DNA of 64,000 nucleotides from Caballeronia sp. Lep1P3 (GCF_022879595.1 NZ_CP084265.1:1922001-1986000), one strand, 5' to 3'. Counted from the stretch's first letter, positions 33,661 to 43,307 are shown. The notes: generated by a model from the sequence alone, not told the origin. Translations and numbers: made by a program.

Positions 33661-35391
33661 TCAGTGCGGCGCGATCATGCCGAGATGCTCGACGACAGGC
33701 CCGAGCGCGAGCGCGGGCACATAGGTCAGCGCGCCGACGAGCAACAGCGTGCCGAGCAGCAGCACCACGAAGAGCGGCCCGTGCGTCGGCAAGGTGCCCG
33801 CCGTGACCGCGAGGCGCTTTTTCGCGGCAAGCGAGCCGGCTATCGCGAGCACCGGCACGATCGATCCGAAGCGCCCGAACCACATCGCGACGCCGAGCAG
33901 GACGTTGTAAAACGGCGTGTTCACCGAAAGCCCCGCGAACGCGCTGCCGTTGTTGTTCGCGGCGGAGCTGAACGCATAAAGCACCTCCGAGAAGCCATGC
34001 GCGCCCGGATTGGCGATGCCCGCCTTGCCCGACGCCGCGAGCACCGCGACCGACGTGCCGGCGAGCACGATCAGCGGCGTGAGCAGGATCGCGATGGACA
34101 CCATCTTCATTTCGAACGATTCGATCTTCTTGCCCGCGTATTCGGGCGTGCGGCCGATCATCAGCCCCGCGACGAACACGGCGAGCAGCGCGAACACGAG
34201 CATGCCGTACAGCCCCGAGCCGACGCCGCCGAAGACCACTTCGCCGAGCTGGATCAGAAGCATCGGGATGAGGCCGCCCAAAGGCGTAAGCGAGTCGTGC
34301 ATGGCGTCGACAGCGCCGCACGACGCGGCTGTCGTCGCGACCGTGAAGATGCCGGACTGCGCGATGCCAAAGCGCGTCTCCTTGCCTTCCATGTTGCCGC
34401 CCGCCTGCAACGCGGACGCGTGGCTGTCGACATGGAGCGCTGCAAGGAGCGGATTGCCCGCCTGCTCCGCCGATATCTCGCCGACGCATGCAGCGGCGAA
34501 CGCGATCGTCATCGCCGCGAGTACGGCATGACCTTGCCGCCTGTCGCCGATCATGCGGCCGAACATGACGCAGAGCGCGGCCGGAATGACGAGCATCGCG
34601 ATCATCTGCATGAGGTTGGAAAGCGGCGTCGGGTTCTCGTACGGATGCGCCGAGTTCGCGTTGAAGAAGCCGCCGCCGTTGGTGCCGAGCATCTTGATCG
34701 CTTCCTGCGAGGCGACGGGGCCCATCGGCAAGGTTTGCGCCGCTGTCGTCGCCGTGGCCTGGAGCGTCGAAACGTCCTGATACGGCCTGAAGTTCTGAAT
34801 CACGCCCTGGCTCACGAAAAGGAGCGCGAGCACGACCGCGAGCGGCGCGAGCACGTACAGCGTCGTGCGCGTGAGATCGACCCAGAAGTTGCCGATGGTC
34901 CGCGCGCTGTGCCGCGTGAAGCCGCGAATCAGCGCGACGACGACCGCGATGCCCGTCGCCGCCGACAGGAAGTTCTGCACCGTGAGGCCGAGCATCTGCG
35001 CGAGATAGCCGAGCGTGCTTTCGCCGGCATAGTCCTGCCAGTTCGTATTGGTGACGAAGCTGAGCGCCGTGTTGAACGCGGCGTCGGGCGGCATCGCGGC
35101 CATGTGTTGCGGGTTCACCGGCAGCACGGGTTGCAATCGCAGAAGCGCATAGAGGACGAGCGCGCCCAGCGCATTGAAAAGCAGCACGGCGAGCGCGTAA
35201 TGCTTCCACGACATCTCGGCGTTCGCATCGACGCCCGCTGCGCGATAGAGCGCCGTCTCGATGCGCCTCATCTTGCGCACGGCGATCGAGGAGCCGTCGA
35301 ACACCGCGCTCATGTATCGGCCGAGCGGAAAGGCAAGCGCGAGCAGCACGGCGATGAAAAGCGCCGTCTGCGTGAAGGTGTTCGCGTTCAT
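33661..35391 (-). CDS. kdpA: K+-transporting ATPase K+-binding subunit KdpA
   Basis: Channel-like K+-binding subunit of KdpFABC, related to SKT-family transporters. 576 aa with about ten membrane helices and the four pore-loop regions: [37 protein letters not shown] (selectivity filter region, GTNGGG), AGTSVAVL with [14 protein letters not shown], and the last loop. The start overlaps the kdpF stop by ATGA (35388-35391), so translation is coupled. Length is slightly above E. coli KdpA (557). Confidence 0.97.
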   Translation of the reverse strand: MNANTFTQTALFIAVLLALAFPLGRYMSAVFDGSSIAVRKMRRIETALYRAAGVDANAEMSWKHYALAVLLFNALGALVLYALLRLQPVLPVNPQHMAAMPPDAAFNTALSFVTNTNWQDYAGESTLGYLAQMLGLTVQNFLSAATGIAVVVALIRGFTRHSARTIGNFWVDLTRTTLYVLAPLAVVLALLFVSQGVIQNFRPYQDVSTLQATATTAAQTLPMGPVASQEAIKMLGTNGGGFFNANSAHPYENPTPLSNLMQMIAMLVIPAALCVMFGRMIGDRRQGHAVLAAMTIAFAAACVGEISAEQAGNPLLAALHVDSHASALQAGGNMEGKETRFGIAQSGIFTVATTAASCGAVDAMHDSLTPLGGLIPMLLIQLGEVVFGGVGSGLYGMLVFALLAVFVAGLMIGRTPEYAGKKIESFEMKMVSIAILLTPLIVLAGTSVAVLAASGKAGIANPGAHGFSEVLYAFSSAANNNGSAFAGLSVNTPFYNVLLGVAMWFGRFGSIVPVLAIAGSLAAKKRLAVTAGTLPTHGPLFVVLLLGTLLLVGALTYVPALALGPVVEHLGMIAPH

Positions 35392-35483
35392 TCGAGATCC
35401 TCCGCGCGCAGAAGCGCGTAGACGAGATACGCGAAGAGCAGCAGCGCCGATGCGCCCGCGAGCGCGATCATCCAGGCGGTCAT
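35388..35483 (-). CDS. kdpF: KdpF, small stabilising subunit (31 aa)
   Basis: Thirty-one codons: [17 protein letters not shown] followed by [14 protein letters not shown]. This is one hydrophobic helix ending in the family hallmark [10 protein letters not shown]. KdpF is a small hydrophobic subunit that stabilises the KdpABC complex. It overlaps kdpA by 4 bp at its end, and its ATG overlaps the stop of a further microORF by 4 bp at its start. Confidence 0.93.
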   Translation of the reverse strand: MTAWMIALAGASALLLFAYLVYALLRAEDLE

Positions 35484-35587
35484 GAGCGCGCTCCCGACGA
35501 GCGGCGGCGCAGGCGCTCGCAGCCTTGCGTCAGCGCGACGCAAACGCCCGTAAAGGCCGCGATGCCGGCGAGGTAAAGCAGGTCCAT
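35480..35587 (-). CDS. unannotated 35-aa single-span membrane microprotein ahead of kdpF
   Basis: ATG at 35587 preceded by AGAGGAAG at a good distance. The product begins [20 protein letters not shown] and continues [15 protein letters not shown]: one hydrophobic helix (residues 3-20), then C-E-R-L and a basic tail, a layout opposite to KdpF. Its TGA overlaps the kdpF ATG (ATGA), giving a chain microORF-kdpF-kdpA of coupled starts. From memory, similar short M-D-x-x-Y-L peptides ending in C-(D/E)-R-L precede kdpF in other bacteria, usually unannotated. Role unknown: a Kdp accessory peptide or a leader that sets kdpF translation. Confidence 0.7.
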   Translation of the reverse strand: MDLLYLAGIAAFTGVCVALTQGCERLRRRSSGARS

Positions 35588-35779
35588 TTCCGTTCTTCCT
35601 CTTGGGGGCTTCGTATGAGAGGAAGGTTAGGGAAACGGGTGTTAAGGGCGTGGAAAGAGTGATATGCGGCGCGTAAAAATGCCGTATACGCGCGCTTCGG
35701 CGATGAAGGGCGCTTGCGCAAGCAGCCGGGCGGTATCATTCGAGGTTCCGTCGACCGTCAGACAAGCACTCGCCGTCCA
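35588..35779. promoter_or_regulatory. divergent control region kdp / xthA
   Basis: 192 bp. It holds an inverted repeat GCGCGTA-N11-TACGCGC (35669-35693) about 80 bp upstream of the first kdp codon. No clear KdpE box (T-rich tandem) or -35/-10 pair is evident for kdp. Confidence 0.4.
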
Positions 35780-36559
35780 ATGAAAATCGCCACCTGGAAC
35801 GTCAACTCCCTGAAAGTCCGTCTTCAACACGTCATCCAGTGGTTGCAGCTCTCGCAGGTCGATGTCCTGTGCCTTCAGGAACTCAAGCTGCCCGACGAGA
35901 AATTTCCCCGCGCCGAACTCGAAGCGGCCGGCTACAAAAGCTGGTTCGCCGGACAGAAGACGTATAACGGCGTCGGCATTCTCGTGCGCGACGGCATCGA
36001 AGTGCACGACGCCACCGTCGTGCGGAACATTCCCGGTTTCGAGGACTTGCAGCAGCGCGTGATCGCGGCGACCGTGAACGGCACCCGCGTGGTGTCCGCG
36101 TACTTTCCGAACGGACAGGCGCCCGGCAGCGACAAGTTCGCGTACAAGATGCGCTGGCTGGATGCGCTGCGCGAATGGCTGCGCGAAGAGATGACGCAGC
36201 ATCCGAAGCTCGCGCTGCTCGGCGACTACAACATCGCGCCCGAAGACCGCGACGTGCACGACCCGAAAGCGTGGGAAGGACAGAACCTCGTCTCGCCCGA
36301 CGAGCGCGCGCACTTCATGCAGCTCGTCGGACTCGGCCTCACGGATGCATTCCGCAAGTTCGAGCAGCCGGAGAAGCTCTTCACATGGTGGGATTACCGG
36401 ATGATGGCGTTCCGCCGCAATGCGGGTCTGCGCATCGATCACATTCTGCTGTCGTCGGAACTCGCGGCGCTTTGCACGTCATGCGAAGTCGACAAGGTGC
36501 CGCGCAAGTGGGATCAGCCGTCAGATCACGCGCCCGTCGTCGCGACCATTGGCTGCTGA
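35780..36559 (+). CDS. xthA: exodeoxyribonuclease III
   Basis: AP endonuclease/3'-5' exonuclease for base-excision repair. 259 aa of the EEP (exonuclease-endonuclease-phosphatase) fold. Catalytic positions are visible: N7 (ATWNVNS), E34 (CLQELKLPDEKFP), the GDYNIAPEDRDVHDP segment, WWDYR, the LRIDHILLS segment and the terminal SDHAPV histidine. ATG at 35780 starts MKIATWNVNSLK exactly as in the family; an open extension upstream lacks homology. It is convergent with ntrC, 21 bp apart. Confidence 0.95.
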   Translation: MKIATWNVNSLKVRLQHVIQWLQLSQVDVLCLQELKLPDEKFPRAELEAAGYKSWFAGQKTYNGVGILVRDGIEVHDATVVRNIPGFEDLQQRVIAATVNGTRVVSAYFPNGQAPGSDKFAYKMRWLDALREWLREEMTQHPKLALLGDYNIAPEDRDVHDPKAWEGQNLVSPDERAHFMQLVGLGLTDAFRKFEQPEKLFTWWDYRMMAFRRNAGLRIDHILLSSELAALCTSCEVDKVPRKWDQPSDHAPVVATIGC

Positions 36560-36580
36560 TCCCTCACCTTGCTCGTGCGC

Positions 36581-38071
36581 TCACGCGTCGAGATGCAGCT
36601 CCTGAATCTTGCGCGTGATCGTATTGCGGCCGATGCCCAGCCGCTCGGCCGCTTCGACCTTGCGTCCGCGCGTGAAGTCGAGCGCCTCGCGGATCACGGC
36701 CGCTTCGAAACGGCGGGCGAGTTCGTCCATCACGTCGGCGGAATTCTCGCGTAGCAGACGGGCCACTTCCGTTCGCAAGCCGCTCTCCCAGACGCTCACC
36801 GGCACGCCCGCCGGCGCCATGACGCCCGCCGTTGCGCCCCCCGCAGGCAGCGACGCGCCGTTCGGCGCGACCGCGCCATCCGTCGATACGGCGATGCTTT
36901 CCGGCGACGCGTCCTGACGCGGCGTGAGGTCCGGCGGCAAATCCTTTCGCTCGATGACCTGCGCGGGCGCCATCACCGTGAGCCAGTTGCATAGATTCTC
37001 CAGTTGCCGCACGTTGCCCGGAAACGGCAGCGACGCGAGATACGCGAGCGCATCGTCGGATACGCGCTTCGGCTCCACGCCGAGATCGCGCGCGCTCTTT
37101 TGCAGGAAGTGCCGCGTGAGCAACGGAATGTCCTCGCTGCGCTCGCGCAATGCGGGCAGGCGCAGGCGAATCACGTTCAGACGATGGTACAAGTCCTCGC
37201 GGAACATGCCTTGCCGCACGCGCGAATCCAGATTCTGATGCGTCGCCGCGATCACGCGCACGTTGGCGCGCAGCGGATTGTGCCCGCCCACGCGATAGAA
37301 CTGCCCGTCCGACAGCACGCGCAACAGGCGCGTTTGCAGATCGAACGGCATGTCGCCGATCTCATCGAGGAAAAGCGTGCCGTTCTCCGCCTGCTCGAAG
37401 CGGCCCTGGCGCATGGCCTGCGCGCCCGTGAACGCGCCGCGCTCGTGACCGAATAGTTCGGACTCCAGCAGGTCTTTCGGAATCGCCGCCGTGTTGAGCG
37501 CGATGAACGGCCCGTTCGCGCGCGGGCTATGCCGGTGCAACGCGCGCGCGACAAGCTCCTTTCCGGTGCCCGATTCGCCCGTGATGAGCACGGTCGCCGC
37601 CGAATGCGACAAGCGGCCGATCGCGCGGAACATGTCCTGCATCGCGGGCGCCTGGCCGAGCATCTCGGGCGTCTCGGTCACGCGCTCGTCGTAGGCGGCT
37701 TGGCCGCGCATGCTTTCGTCGACGGCGCGGCGAATCAGCTCGACGGCCTTGTCGATGTCGAATGGCTTCGCCAGATATTCGAATGCGCCGCCCTGGAACG
37801 CGGCCACGGCGCTATCGAGATCGGAGAACGCCGTCATGATGATGACCGGCAAGCCCGGCAGCCGGTCGCGCACGGTTTGCAGCAGTTCGAGCCCCGAGCC
37901 GCCCGGCATGCGGATATCGGAAACCAGCACTTGCGGGCTTTCGGTTTCGAGCGCGGCGAGCGCGTCGCGCACGCCGGAGAAACTGCGCGTCGTGAAGTTC
38001 TCTCGTGCGAGCGCTTTTTCGAGCACCCAGCGGATGGATTGGTCGTCGTCTACTATCCAGATCGGCTTCAT
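36581..38071 (-). CDS. ntrC: nitrogen regulation response regulator NtrC
   Basis: Sigma-54 activator of nitrogen-limitation genes. 496 aa: receiver (residues 3-120, phospho-acceptor D52 in [11 protein letters not shown]102), AAA+ domain (about 138-370) with Walker A GESGTGKE (165-172), the GAFTGA sigma-54 contact loop (212-217) and [11 protein letters not shown] low-complexity linker with Ala/Gly (about 395-430) follows, then a Fis-type helix-turn-helix at the C-terminus ([22 protein letters not shown]). It follows ntrB by 126 bp. Likely targets include the glnA promoter 3 kb upstream in this window. Confidence 0.97.
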   Translation of the reverse strand: MKPIWIVDDDQSIRWVLEKALARENFTTRSFSGVRDALAALETESPQVLVSDIRMPGGSGLELLQTVRDRLPGLPVIIMTAFSDLDSAVAAFQGGAFEYLAKPFDIDKAVELIRRAVDESMRGQAAYDERVTETPEMLGQAPAMQDMFRAIGRLSHSAATVLITGESGTGKELVARALHRHSPRANGPFIALNTAAIPKDLLESELFGHERGAFTGAQAMRQGRFEQAENGTLFLDEIGDMPFDLQTRLLRVLSDGQFYRVGGHNPLRANVRVIAATHQNLDSRVRQGMFREDLYHRLNVIRLRLPALRERSEDIPLLTRHFLQKSARDLGVEPKRVSDDALAYLASLPFPGNVRQLENLCNWLTVMAPAQVIERKDLPPDLTPRQDASPESIAVSTDGAVAPNGASLPAGGATAGVMAPAGVPVSVWESGLRTEVARLLRENSADVMDELARRFEAAVIREALDFTRGRKVEAAERLGIGRNTITRKIQELHLDA

Positions 38072-38197
38072 ATCGTTCGGCGAGAAGTCTTCGTGTGGTC
38101 GGTATGTGCCCGTCGAAACGCTCAGGCTTCACCGCTCGCGCGGCGGTGCCTGTGGGGAGTCGGTCGTGCGTGTCGGTCGATGGCAGGCTCCTGCCCT

Positions 38198-39340
38198 TCA
38201 GTTTCCGAAAGGCAGCAGGATGGCGAATTCGGTGCAGCCCGGCCTGCTTTCCACTTCGATGAGTCCGTCATGCTGCTGCACGAAGGACTGCGCGAGCGTG
38301 AGACCGAGACCGCTGCCATCTTCCCGGCCCGACACGAGCGGAAAAAAGATGCGGTCGCGTATCTCGCTGGCGATGCCGGGACCGTTATCGGTGATATGCA
38401 AGTCCAGTGCCAGTTTGTGCAGGCGCTTGCCGATCGTCACCTTGCGCGCGATGCGCGTGCGCAGTTCGATCTTCGCGTCGCCCTGCGAGATGCGCTCCTT
38501 GAGCGCTTCGGCCGCATTGCGCACGATGTTGAGCAGCGCCTGAATCAGTTGTTCCTTGTCGCCGCGCAGATCGGGCACGCTCACGTCGTAGTCGCGCTCG
38601 ATCGTGAGGCCGCGCGGAAACTCCGCGAGAATGACCGCGCGCACGCGCTCGCAGACTTCGTGGATGTTCACGTCGCCGACGATATGCGGATGCCGGTGCG
38701 GCTCCAGCAGGCGATCGACGAGCGTCTGCAGACGATCGGACTCCTTGATGATGACCTGCGTGTATTCGCGCAACTCGTCGCGTTCGCGCGCGCCGAGTTC
38801 GAGCTCCAGCAGTTGCGCGGCGCCACGAATGCCGCCGAGCGGGTTCTTGATTTCATGCGCGAGGTTGCGGATCAACTGCTTGTTGACCGCCGTGAGATCG
38901 TGAATGCGCTCCTCGCGGTCCGTGCGCAAGTGGCGCTCGTTCTCGATGAGTTCGAGCAGCACGTAATCGGTGGCCGCTTCGAGATACGCGACGATCGCAT
39001 GCACATGAACCGCCTCGCGCCCGGCGCGCTCGAGCACGGCATCGAGCCGCGTCGCGTTGAAGCGGTTCTCCGCGATCGACGCGATGGTCGTCGCGAGTTC
39101 GTCGGCGTTGGCGAAAAGCTCGGGCCAGTGCGTCTGCGTGAGCTGCTTGCGCGACATCTCCAGCATCGACTCCGCCGACGGATTCGCATACGCGATTTCG
39201 AGCGTGCGCTTGTCCAGCACGAGCACGACGGTCGGCAGCGCTTCGAGTCCGGGCAACAGGCCGGTCGCGGCGAGCTGCGTGTCGTCGGAAAGCGCGTCGG
39301 CGTGGCCCTTTCTCGCCTTGATCAGATTCTTGAGCACCAT
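38198..39340 (-). CDS. ntrB: nitrogen regulation sensor histidine kinase NtrB
   Basis: Cytosolic kinase/phosphatase for NtrC, governed by PII. About 380 aa: N-terminal PAS domain (about 45-150, LPTVVLVLDKRTLEIAYANPSAE), HisKA with the acceptor in RNLAHEIKNPLGGIRGAAQLL and ATPase motifs LLNIVRNAAEAL, DNGPGI and GSGLGLTLAQ. The start is uncertain. ATG 39340 (MVLKNLIKARKG) resembles other beta-proteobacterial NtrB starts; GTG 39367 or TTG 39391 would add 9-17 residues, and none has a strong ribosome site. It lies between glnA (separated by a terminator) and ntrC, the classical order. Confidence 0.93.
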   Translation of the reverse strand: MVLKNLIKARKGHADALSDDTQLAATGLLPGLEALPTVVLVLDKRTLEIAYANPSAESMLEMSRKQLTQTHWPELFANADELATTIASIAENRFNATRLDAVLERAGREAVHVHAIVAYLEAATDYVLLELIENERHLRTDREERIHDLTAVNKQLIRNLAHEIKNPLGGIRGAAQLLELELGARERDELREYTQVIIKESDRLQTLVDRLLEPHRHPHIVGDVNIHEVCERVRAVILAEFPRGLTIERDYDVSVPDLRGDKEQLIQALLNIVRNAAEALKERISQGDAKIELRTRIARKVTIGKRLHKLALDLHITDNGPGIASEIRDRIFFPLVSGREDGSGLGLTLAQSFVQQHDGLIEVESRPGCTEFAILLPFGN

Positions 39341-39405
39341 CGTGCAGTCAGTGAGGTCGTTCGTGACACCGATCTTCTTCTCGTTGCCCAAGCGCGCGAG
39401 CGATT

Positions 39406-39445
39406 AAAAAAGGGACGGCGCACCGTCCCTCGCGCCGTCCCTTTT
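39406..39445 (-). terminator. intrinsic terminator between glnA and ntrB
   Basis: Stem AAAAGGGACGGCG/CGCCGTCCCTTTT, with a T run leftward. It should limit read-through from the strong glnA promoter into ntrBC. Confidence 0.9.
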
Positions 39446-39515
39446 CCATCGCAGCGAACATGTGCGGCGCGCTTCATCGAACGGGATTCAACGAAGCGCG
39501 CACGCGTCATGTGTC

Positions 39516-40931
39516 TTACAGCGAGTAGTACATCTCGAACTCGATCGGATGCACCGACTGACGATAACGCTGCAACTCTTGCGTCTTCAGTTCGATGTAG
39601 GCGTCGAGCATCGAGTCCGTGAACACGCCGCCGCGCGTCAGAAACTCGCGATCCGCGTCGAGTGCGTCGAGTGCCTGGTCCAGGCCGGCGCACACGGTCG
39701 GGATCTTCTTGTCTTCTTCCGGCGGCAGGTCGTACAGATTCTTGTCCGCGGCTTCGCCCGGATGAATCTTGTTCTGCACGCCGTCGAGACCCGCCATCAT
39801 CAGCGCGGAGAAGCACAGGTACGGATTCGCGAGCGGATCCGGGAAGCGCGTTTCGATACGGCGGCCCTTCGGGTTCGACACGTGCGGAATGCGGATCGAC
39901 GCCGAACGGTTGCGCGCCGAGTAAGCCAGCTTCACGGGCGCTTCGAAGTGCGGCACGAGACGCTTGTACGAGTTCGTGCCGGGGTTCGTGATCGCGTTGA
40001 GCGCGCGCGCATGCTTGATGATGCCGCCGATATAGAACAGCGCGAATTCCGACAGGCCCGCGTAGCCGTTGCCCGCGAACAGGTTCTGGCCGTCCTTCCA
40101 GATCGACTGGTGAACGTGCATGCCCGAACCGTTATCGCCGACGATCGGCTTCGGCATGAACGTCGCCGTCTTGCCGTAGGTATGCGCGACGTTGTGGATG
40201 ATGTACTTCATCTGCTGCAGCCAGTCCGCGCGCTGCACGAGCGTCGAGAACTTGGTGCCGATTTCGTTCTGGCCCTGGCCCGCGACTTCGTGGTGATGCA
40301 CTTCGACCGGAATGCCGATCTGCTCGAGCAGCAAGCACATTTCCGAGCGGATGTCCTGGAACGTGTCCACGGGCGCTACCGGGAAGTAGCCGCCCTTCGT
40401 GCCCGGACGGTGGCCGGTGTTGCCGCCTTCGAATTCCTTCGCCGACGACCACGGCGCTTCTTCCGAACCGATCTTCAGGAACGTGCCCGACTGATCCGTG
40501 TTCCATTGCACCGAGTCGAAAATGAAGAATTCCGGCTCCGGACCGAAGAAGGCGGTGTCGCCGAGGCCCGAGCTTTTCAGATACGCTTCCGCGCGCTTCG
40601 CGAGCGAACGCGGGTCGCGCTCGTAGCCCTTGCCGTCGGCCGGCTCGACGACGTCGCAGGTCAGCACGAGCGTGGATTCTTCGTAGAACGGGTCGATGAA
40701 GGCGGTATCCGCGTCCGGGACGAGCAGCATGTCCGACGCTTCGATGCCCTTCCAGCCGGCGATGGACGAACCGTCGAAAGCGTGGCCGCTTTCAAATTTG
40801 TCTTCGTCGAATGCCGAGACCGGCACGGAAACGTGTTGTTCTTTGCCGCGCGTGTCGGTGAAGCGGAAATCGACAAACTTGACGTCCTCGTCCTTGACGA
40901 GTTGCATGACGTCGGCCACGGATTTACTCAT
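39516..40931 (-). CDS. glnA: glutamine synthetase type I (beta)
   Basis: Dodecameric GSI that makes glutamine from glutamate, ammonia and ATP. 471 aa with the N-terminal FDGSSIAGW motif, the metal/glutamate site [27 protein letters not shown], the ATP motif [16 protein letters not shown] and the adenylylation loop [10 protein letters not shown] with Tyr400, so activity should be controlled by GlnE. ATG is preceded by AGGAGAT. The upstream region has a sigma-54 promoter and NtrC-type palindromes. A terminator separates it from ntrB-ntrC. Confidence 0.98.
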   Translation of the reverse strand: MSKSVADVMQLVKDEDVKFVDFRFTDTRGKEQHVSVPVSAFDEDKFESGHAFDGSSIAGWKGIEASDMLLVPDADTAFIDPFYEESTLVLTCDVVEPADGKGYERDPRSLAKRAEAYLKSSGLGDTAFFGPEPEFFIFDSVQWNTDQSGTFLKIGSEEAPWSSAKEFEGGNTGHRPGTKGGYFPVAPVDTFQDIRSEMCLLLEQIGIPVEVHHHEVAGQGQNEIGTKFSTLVQRADWLQQMKYIIHNVAHTYGKTATFMPKPIVGDNGSGMHVHQSIWKDGQNLFAGNGYAGLSEFALFYIGGIIKHARALNAITNPGTNSYKRLVPHFEAPVKLAYSARNRSASIRIPHVSNPKGRRIETRFPDPLANPYLCFSALMMAGLDGVQNKIHPGEAADKNLYDLPPEEDKKIPTVCAGLDQALDALDADREFLTRGGVFTDSMLDAYIELKTQELQRYRQSVHPIEFEMYYSL

Positions 40932-41017
40932 TACCTATCTCCTGATTAACAAAAGTCGGCGAATCGCTCCGCCGCCTCGACCAATTCTGCACTTCCGTTT
41001 CAATCGAGGATCAAAAA

Positions 41018-41032
41018 GCAGCTTCCGTGCCA
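41018..41032 (-). promoter_or_regulatory. sigma-54 promoter of glnA
   Basis: Read leftward: TGGCAC-GGAAG-CTGC, against the consensus TGGCAC-N5-TTGC. The invariant GG and GC are at the correct spacing with one mismatch in the -12 box. Transcription would start about 75 bp before the glnA ATG. Confidence 0.82.
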
Positions 41033-41171
41033 AGCGTTTATGTTTCCCGCCAAGTCACTGAAGCAGCGAGGGTTTTTGCTGACGCGGCTCACGCTGGGTA
41101 AGCCGGATGCCGATCCGCTTCGCGCTGCGCGCCCAAAATCGGTGCATGTACCTTGTGCGCCATGATTGGCC

Positions 41172-41186
41172 GCACTAAATCAGTGC
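41172..41186. promoter_or_regulatory. NtrC-type binding site 1 upstream of glnA
   Basis: GCAC-N7-GTGC perfect palindrome (GCACTAAATCAGTGC), centred about 155 bp upstream of the sigma-54 element, as expected of an NtrC enhancer. Confidence 0.7.
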
Positions 41187-41199
41187 ATGGCGCGTTACC

Positions 41200-41216
41200 T
41201 GCACCGAACCGATGCA
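41200..41216. promoter_or_regulatory. NtrC-type binding site 2 upstream of glnA
   Basis: TGCACC-N5-GATGCA, one mismatch from TGCACC-N5-GGTGCA. It sits about three helical turns (29 bp) from site 1, suiting cooperative binding of two dimers. Confidence 0.65.
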
Positions 41217-41276
41217 TCGCCCGCCTTCGCGTGCCGACGCTAGAATCGAAGTTTCGACTCGACGGAGACACGCGCC

Positions 41277-41741
41277 ATGAGCACGCTCGAACAACTTTAC
41301 GGCAAGGCCGCGGGCCGCGCCGCCGAAAACAGTCTGACTTACGCGGGCGCCCTGCTTCCCGCCGAGGCGTTCGAACTGCTGCAGCTCGAACCGCGCACCC
41401 GCCTCGTCGATGTCCGCACGCGCGCCGAACTGGACTGGGTTGGCCGTCCGGCGATCAACGGGGAACAGTACGCGCATATCGAGTGGATCCGCTATCCCGG
41501 CTCGGTGCCGAACGCCGAGTTTATCCAACAATTACGACAAATCGCCACCGACGATACACCGCTCGTCTTCCTGTGCCGAAGCGCCGCGCGCTCGAAGCTC
41601 GCTGCCGTCGCCGCGCAAAAGGAAGGTTTCGCACACGCCTACGATCTGCTGGAAGGCTTCGAGGGCGACAAGGACGGCCAGGGACATCGCAAGACGGTGT
41701 CGGGATGGTGCTTTCGCGGGCTGCCTTGGATGGGAGCCTAA
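41277..41741 (+). CDS. rhodanese-like sulfurtransferase domain protein
   Basis: 154-aa single rhodanese domain. LVDVRTRAELDWVG at about residues 43-56 is the entry motif, and the active-site loop C100-RSAARS carries the sulfur-accepting cysteine, followed by AAVAAQKEGFAHAYDLLEGFEGD. Such proteins move persulfide sulfur; the acceptor here is unknown. A 12-residue insert (KDGQGHRKTVSGW) before the C-terminal GLPW is typical of the beta-proteobacterial subgroup placed beside glnA. It may respond to the same region as glnA because its ATG lies 61 bp from NtrC site 2. Confidence 0.9.
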   Translation: MSTLEQLYGKAAGRAAENSLTYAGALLPAEAFELLQLEPRTRLVDVRTRAELDWVGRPAINGEQYAHIEWIRYPGSVPNAEFIQQLRQIATDDTPLVFLCRSAARSKLAAVAAQKEGFAHAYDLLEGFEGDKDGQGHRKTVSGWCFRGLPWMGA

Positions 41742-41760
41742 GCCGCCCACCACGCGCCGA

Positions 41761-42459
41761 TCACTCTTGCACTGTATCCAGCAGCGCCCGCACGCGCCTC
41801 ACCCGCGCTTCGTCGACCGGTGCGAGCGCCTTGCCGTCGACGCGCACGCCCGAGCCGAAGTGCACCGCGCTGACGCCGGTGCGCGCGACGAACGGCGCCA
41901 CCGCGTTCACCGTCAGGCCCGCGCCGGCGAGCACGGTGCAGCGCGTGCCTGACGAAAGCGCGACCAGCCCGGCGATGGCCGATTCCGCCTCCAGCACCGA
42001 CGCCGCGCCGCCGGAAGTCAGCACGTTCGTCACCGCATCGAAGCGCAGCAGCGTATCGAACGCCTGACACAGATCGCGCGCCTCGTCGATTGCGCGATGA
42101 AACGTAAGCGGCAGACCATCGGCGGCTTCGATGATGCGCGAAAGACCGTCCGTGTCGATATCGCCGTCCGACCGCAGCATGCCGACGACGATCGCACTGG
42201 CGCGCGTTTTCGCGATCGCGCGGACGTCGCGCAGCATGACGGCGTAGTCGTCGGCGTCGTAGACGAAGGAACGGCTGTGCGGCCGCACGATCACGTTCAC
42301 CGGAATCGCGACCGCCTGCGCCACCGATTCGATCAGCCCGATGCTCGGCGTGAGGCCGCCCTCGCCCATCGCCGTGACCAGTTCGATGCGGTTCGCCCCG
42401 CCGCGCTCGGCGGCGCGCGCGTCGGCGACAGTCGTCGCGATGACTTCGAGCAAAATCAC
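41761..42459 (-). CDS. cutC: CutC family protein (copper homeostasis / TIM barrel)
   Basis: 232-aa TIM-barrel protein of the CutC family. The name comes from copper tolerance in E. coli, but the molecular role remains unclear. Motifs: LEVIATTVADARAAERGGANRIELVTAMGEGGLTPS at the start, VIVRPHSRSFVYDADDYAVM, LTFHRAIDEARD and NVLTSGGAASV. I place the start at the GTG at 42459, which overlaps the stop of the preceding gene (GTGA) and gives the family N-terminus; longer frames run antisense through the upstream gene. It is translationally coupled to the CinA-like gene. Confidence 0.88.
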   Translation of the reverse strand: MILLEVIATTVADARAAERGGANRIELVTAMGEGGLTPSIGLIESVAQAVAIPVNVIVRPHSRSFVYDADDYAVMLRDVRAIAKTRASAIVVGMLRSDGDIDTDGLSRIIEAADGLPLTFHRAIDEARDLCQAFDTLLRFDAVTNVLTSGGAASVLEAESAIAGLVALSSGTRCTVLAGAGLTVNAVAPFVARTGVSAVHFGSGVRVDGKALAPVDEARVRRVRALLDTVQE

Positions 42460-43277
42460 GCCGCCTGCTCCGGCGGCACTTCGACCACTTCGCCGCCCAG
42501 CGCGATCACGCCCTCGCGCAATGCCTCGAATGCCGCGTTCGCGCGCTCGGGGTCGCCCTTCACGCCGAGATCGATATGCGAACGCGCGTAGAGCGCGCCG
42601 CGCGCCGCATCGCCGACGCTCGGCAGGCTGAACGCGCGCACGCCTTCGAAATCGCGCTCGATCGCGATCATCAGCGGCGTGATGCGCGATTCCGGCAATC
42701 CGAAGACGAGCAGCGAACGCTCGACGTAAGGCGTCGCGTGATGCAGATGCGCGTACTTCGTGTCGAGCACCCATTCGATCATCGGCCAGGCCATCACCGG
42801 AAAGCCCGGCACGAAATGATGATCGCGCACTGTGAAGCCAGGAATCTTGTTGAAGCTGTTCGGAATGATCTCAGCGCCCTTCGGAAACATGCCCATATTC
42901 AGGCGATGCAGGTTTTCCGGGGAATCGAGATCGACGGGCTTGTCCTGCGCCTGGGCCGCCATGTCGCGGATGCGCGCGCGGATCAGCTCGGCCGCTTCCG
43001 GATGCAGTTCCAGCGGCACGCCGAGCGCCCTGGCCGCGCACTGGCGCGTGTGATCGTCGGGCGTCGCGCCGATGCCGCCGGTCGAGAACACGATATCGCC
43101 CGATGCGAACGTGCGCGCGAGCGTCGCCGTGATGCGCGCGGGGTCGTCGCCGACGTATTCAGCCCAGTCGAGCGCCAGCCCGCGCGCGCCGAGCAATTCG
43201 ATGACCTTCGGCAGATGCTTGTCGGTGCGCCGCCCGGACAGGATTTCGTCGCCGATGATGATGACGCCAATGCCCAT
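42456..43277 (-). CDS. MoCF-domain protein, CinA-like N-terminal domain only
   Basis: 273-aa protein of the molybdopterin-binding/CinA N-terminal fold: GVIIIGDEILSGRRTDKHLPKVIELL, DIVFSTGGIGATPDDHTRQ (the GGIG-x-TxDD motif) and PGFPVMAWPMIEWVL. Full CinA (about 400 aa) also has a C-terminal NMN deamidase domain, absent here. In the related subgroup the domain is thought to act as an ADP-ribose pyrophosphatase-type enzyme, which I give only as a possibility. It overlaps cutC by 4 bp downstream. Confidence 0.85.
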   Translation of the reverse strand: MGIGVIIIGDEILSGRRTDKHLPKVIELLGARGLALDWAEYVGDDPARITATLARTFASGDIVFSTGGIGATPDDHTRQCAARALGVPLELHPEAAELIRARIRDMAAQAQDKPVDLDSPENLHRLNMGMFPKGAEIIPNSFNKIPGFTVRDHHFVPGFPVMAWPMIEWVLDTKYAHLHHATPYVERSLLVFGLPESRITPLMIAIERDFEGVRAFSLPSVGDAARGALYARSHIDLGVKGDPERANAAFEALREGVIALGGEVVEVPPEQAA

Positions 43278-43307
43278 GAATCCCTCTTCGTTATCTGATT
43301 GACCGCG

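Larger units (their letters stand above)
40932..41276. promoter_or_regulatory. glnA control region (345 bp)
   Basis: Divergent region between glnA (leftward) and the rhodanese gene (rightward). It holds the sigma-54 promoter (41018-41032), two NtrC-like palindromes and a further half-site GGTGCA near 41141-41146. No gene is seen. Confidence 0.8.

Noticed and set aside
31477..35421. Very long open frame antisense to kdpABC (over 1300 codons)
   Set aside because: Mirror frame produced by G/C-biased third positions of the real genes; the translation is Arg/His/Asp-rich with no domain, and the sense strand holds complete Kdp subunits.
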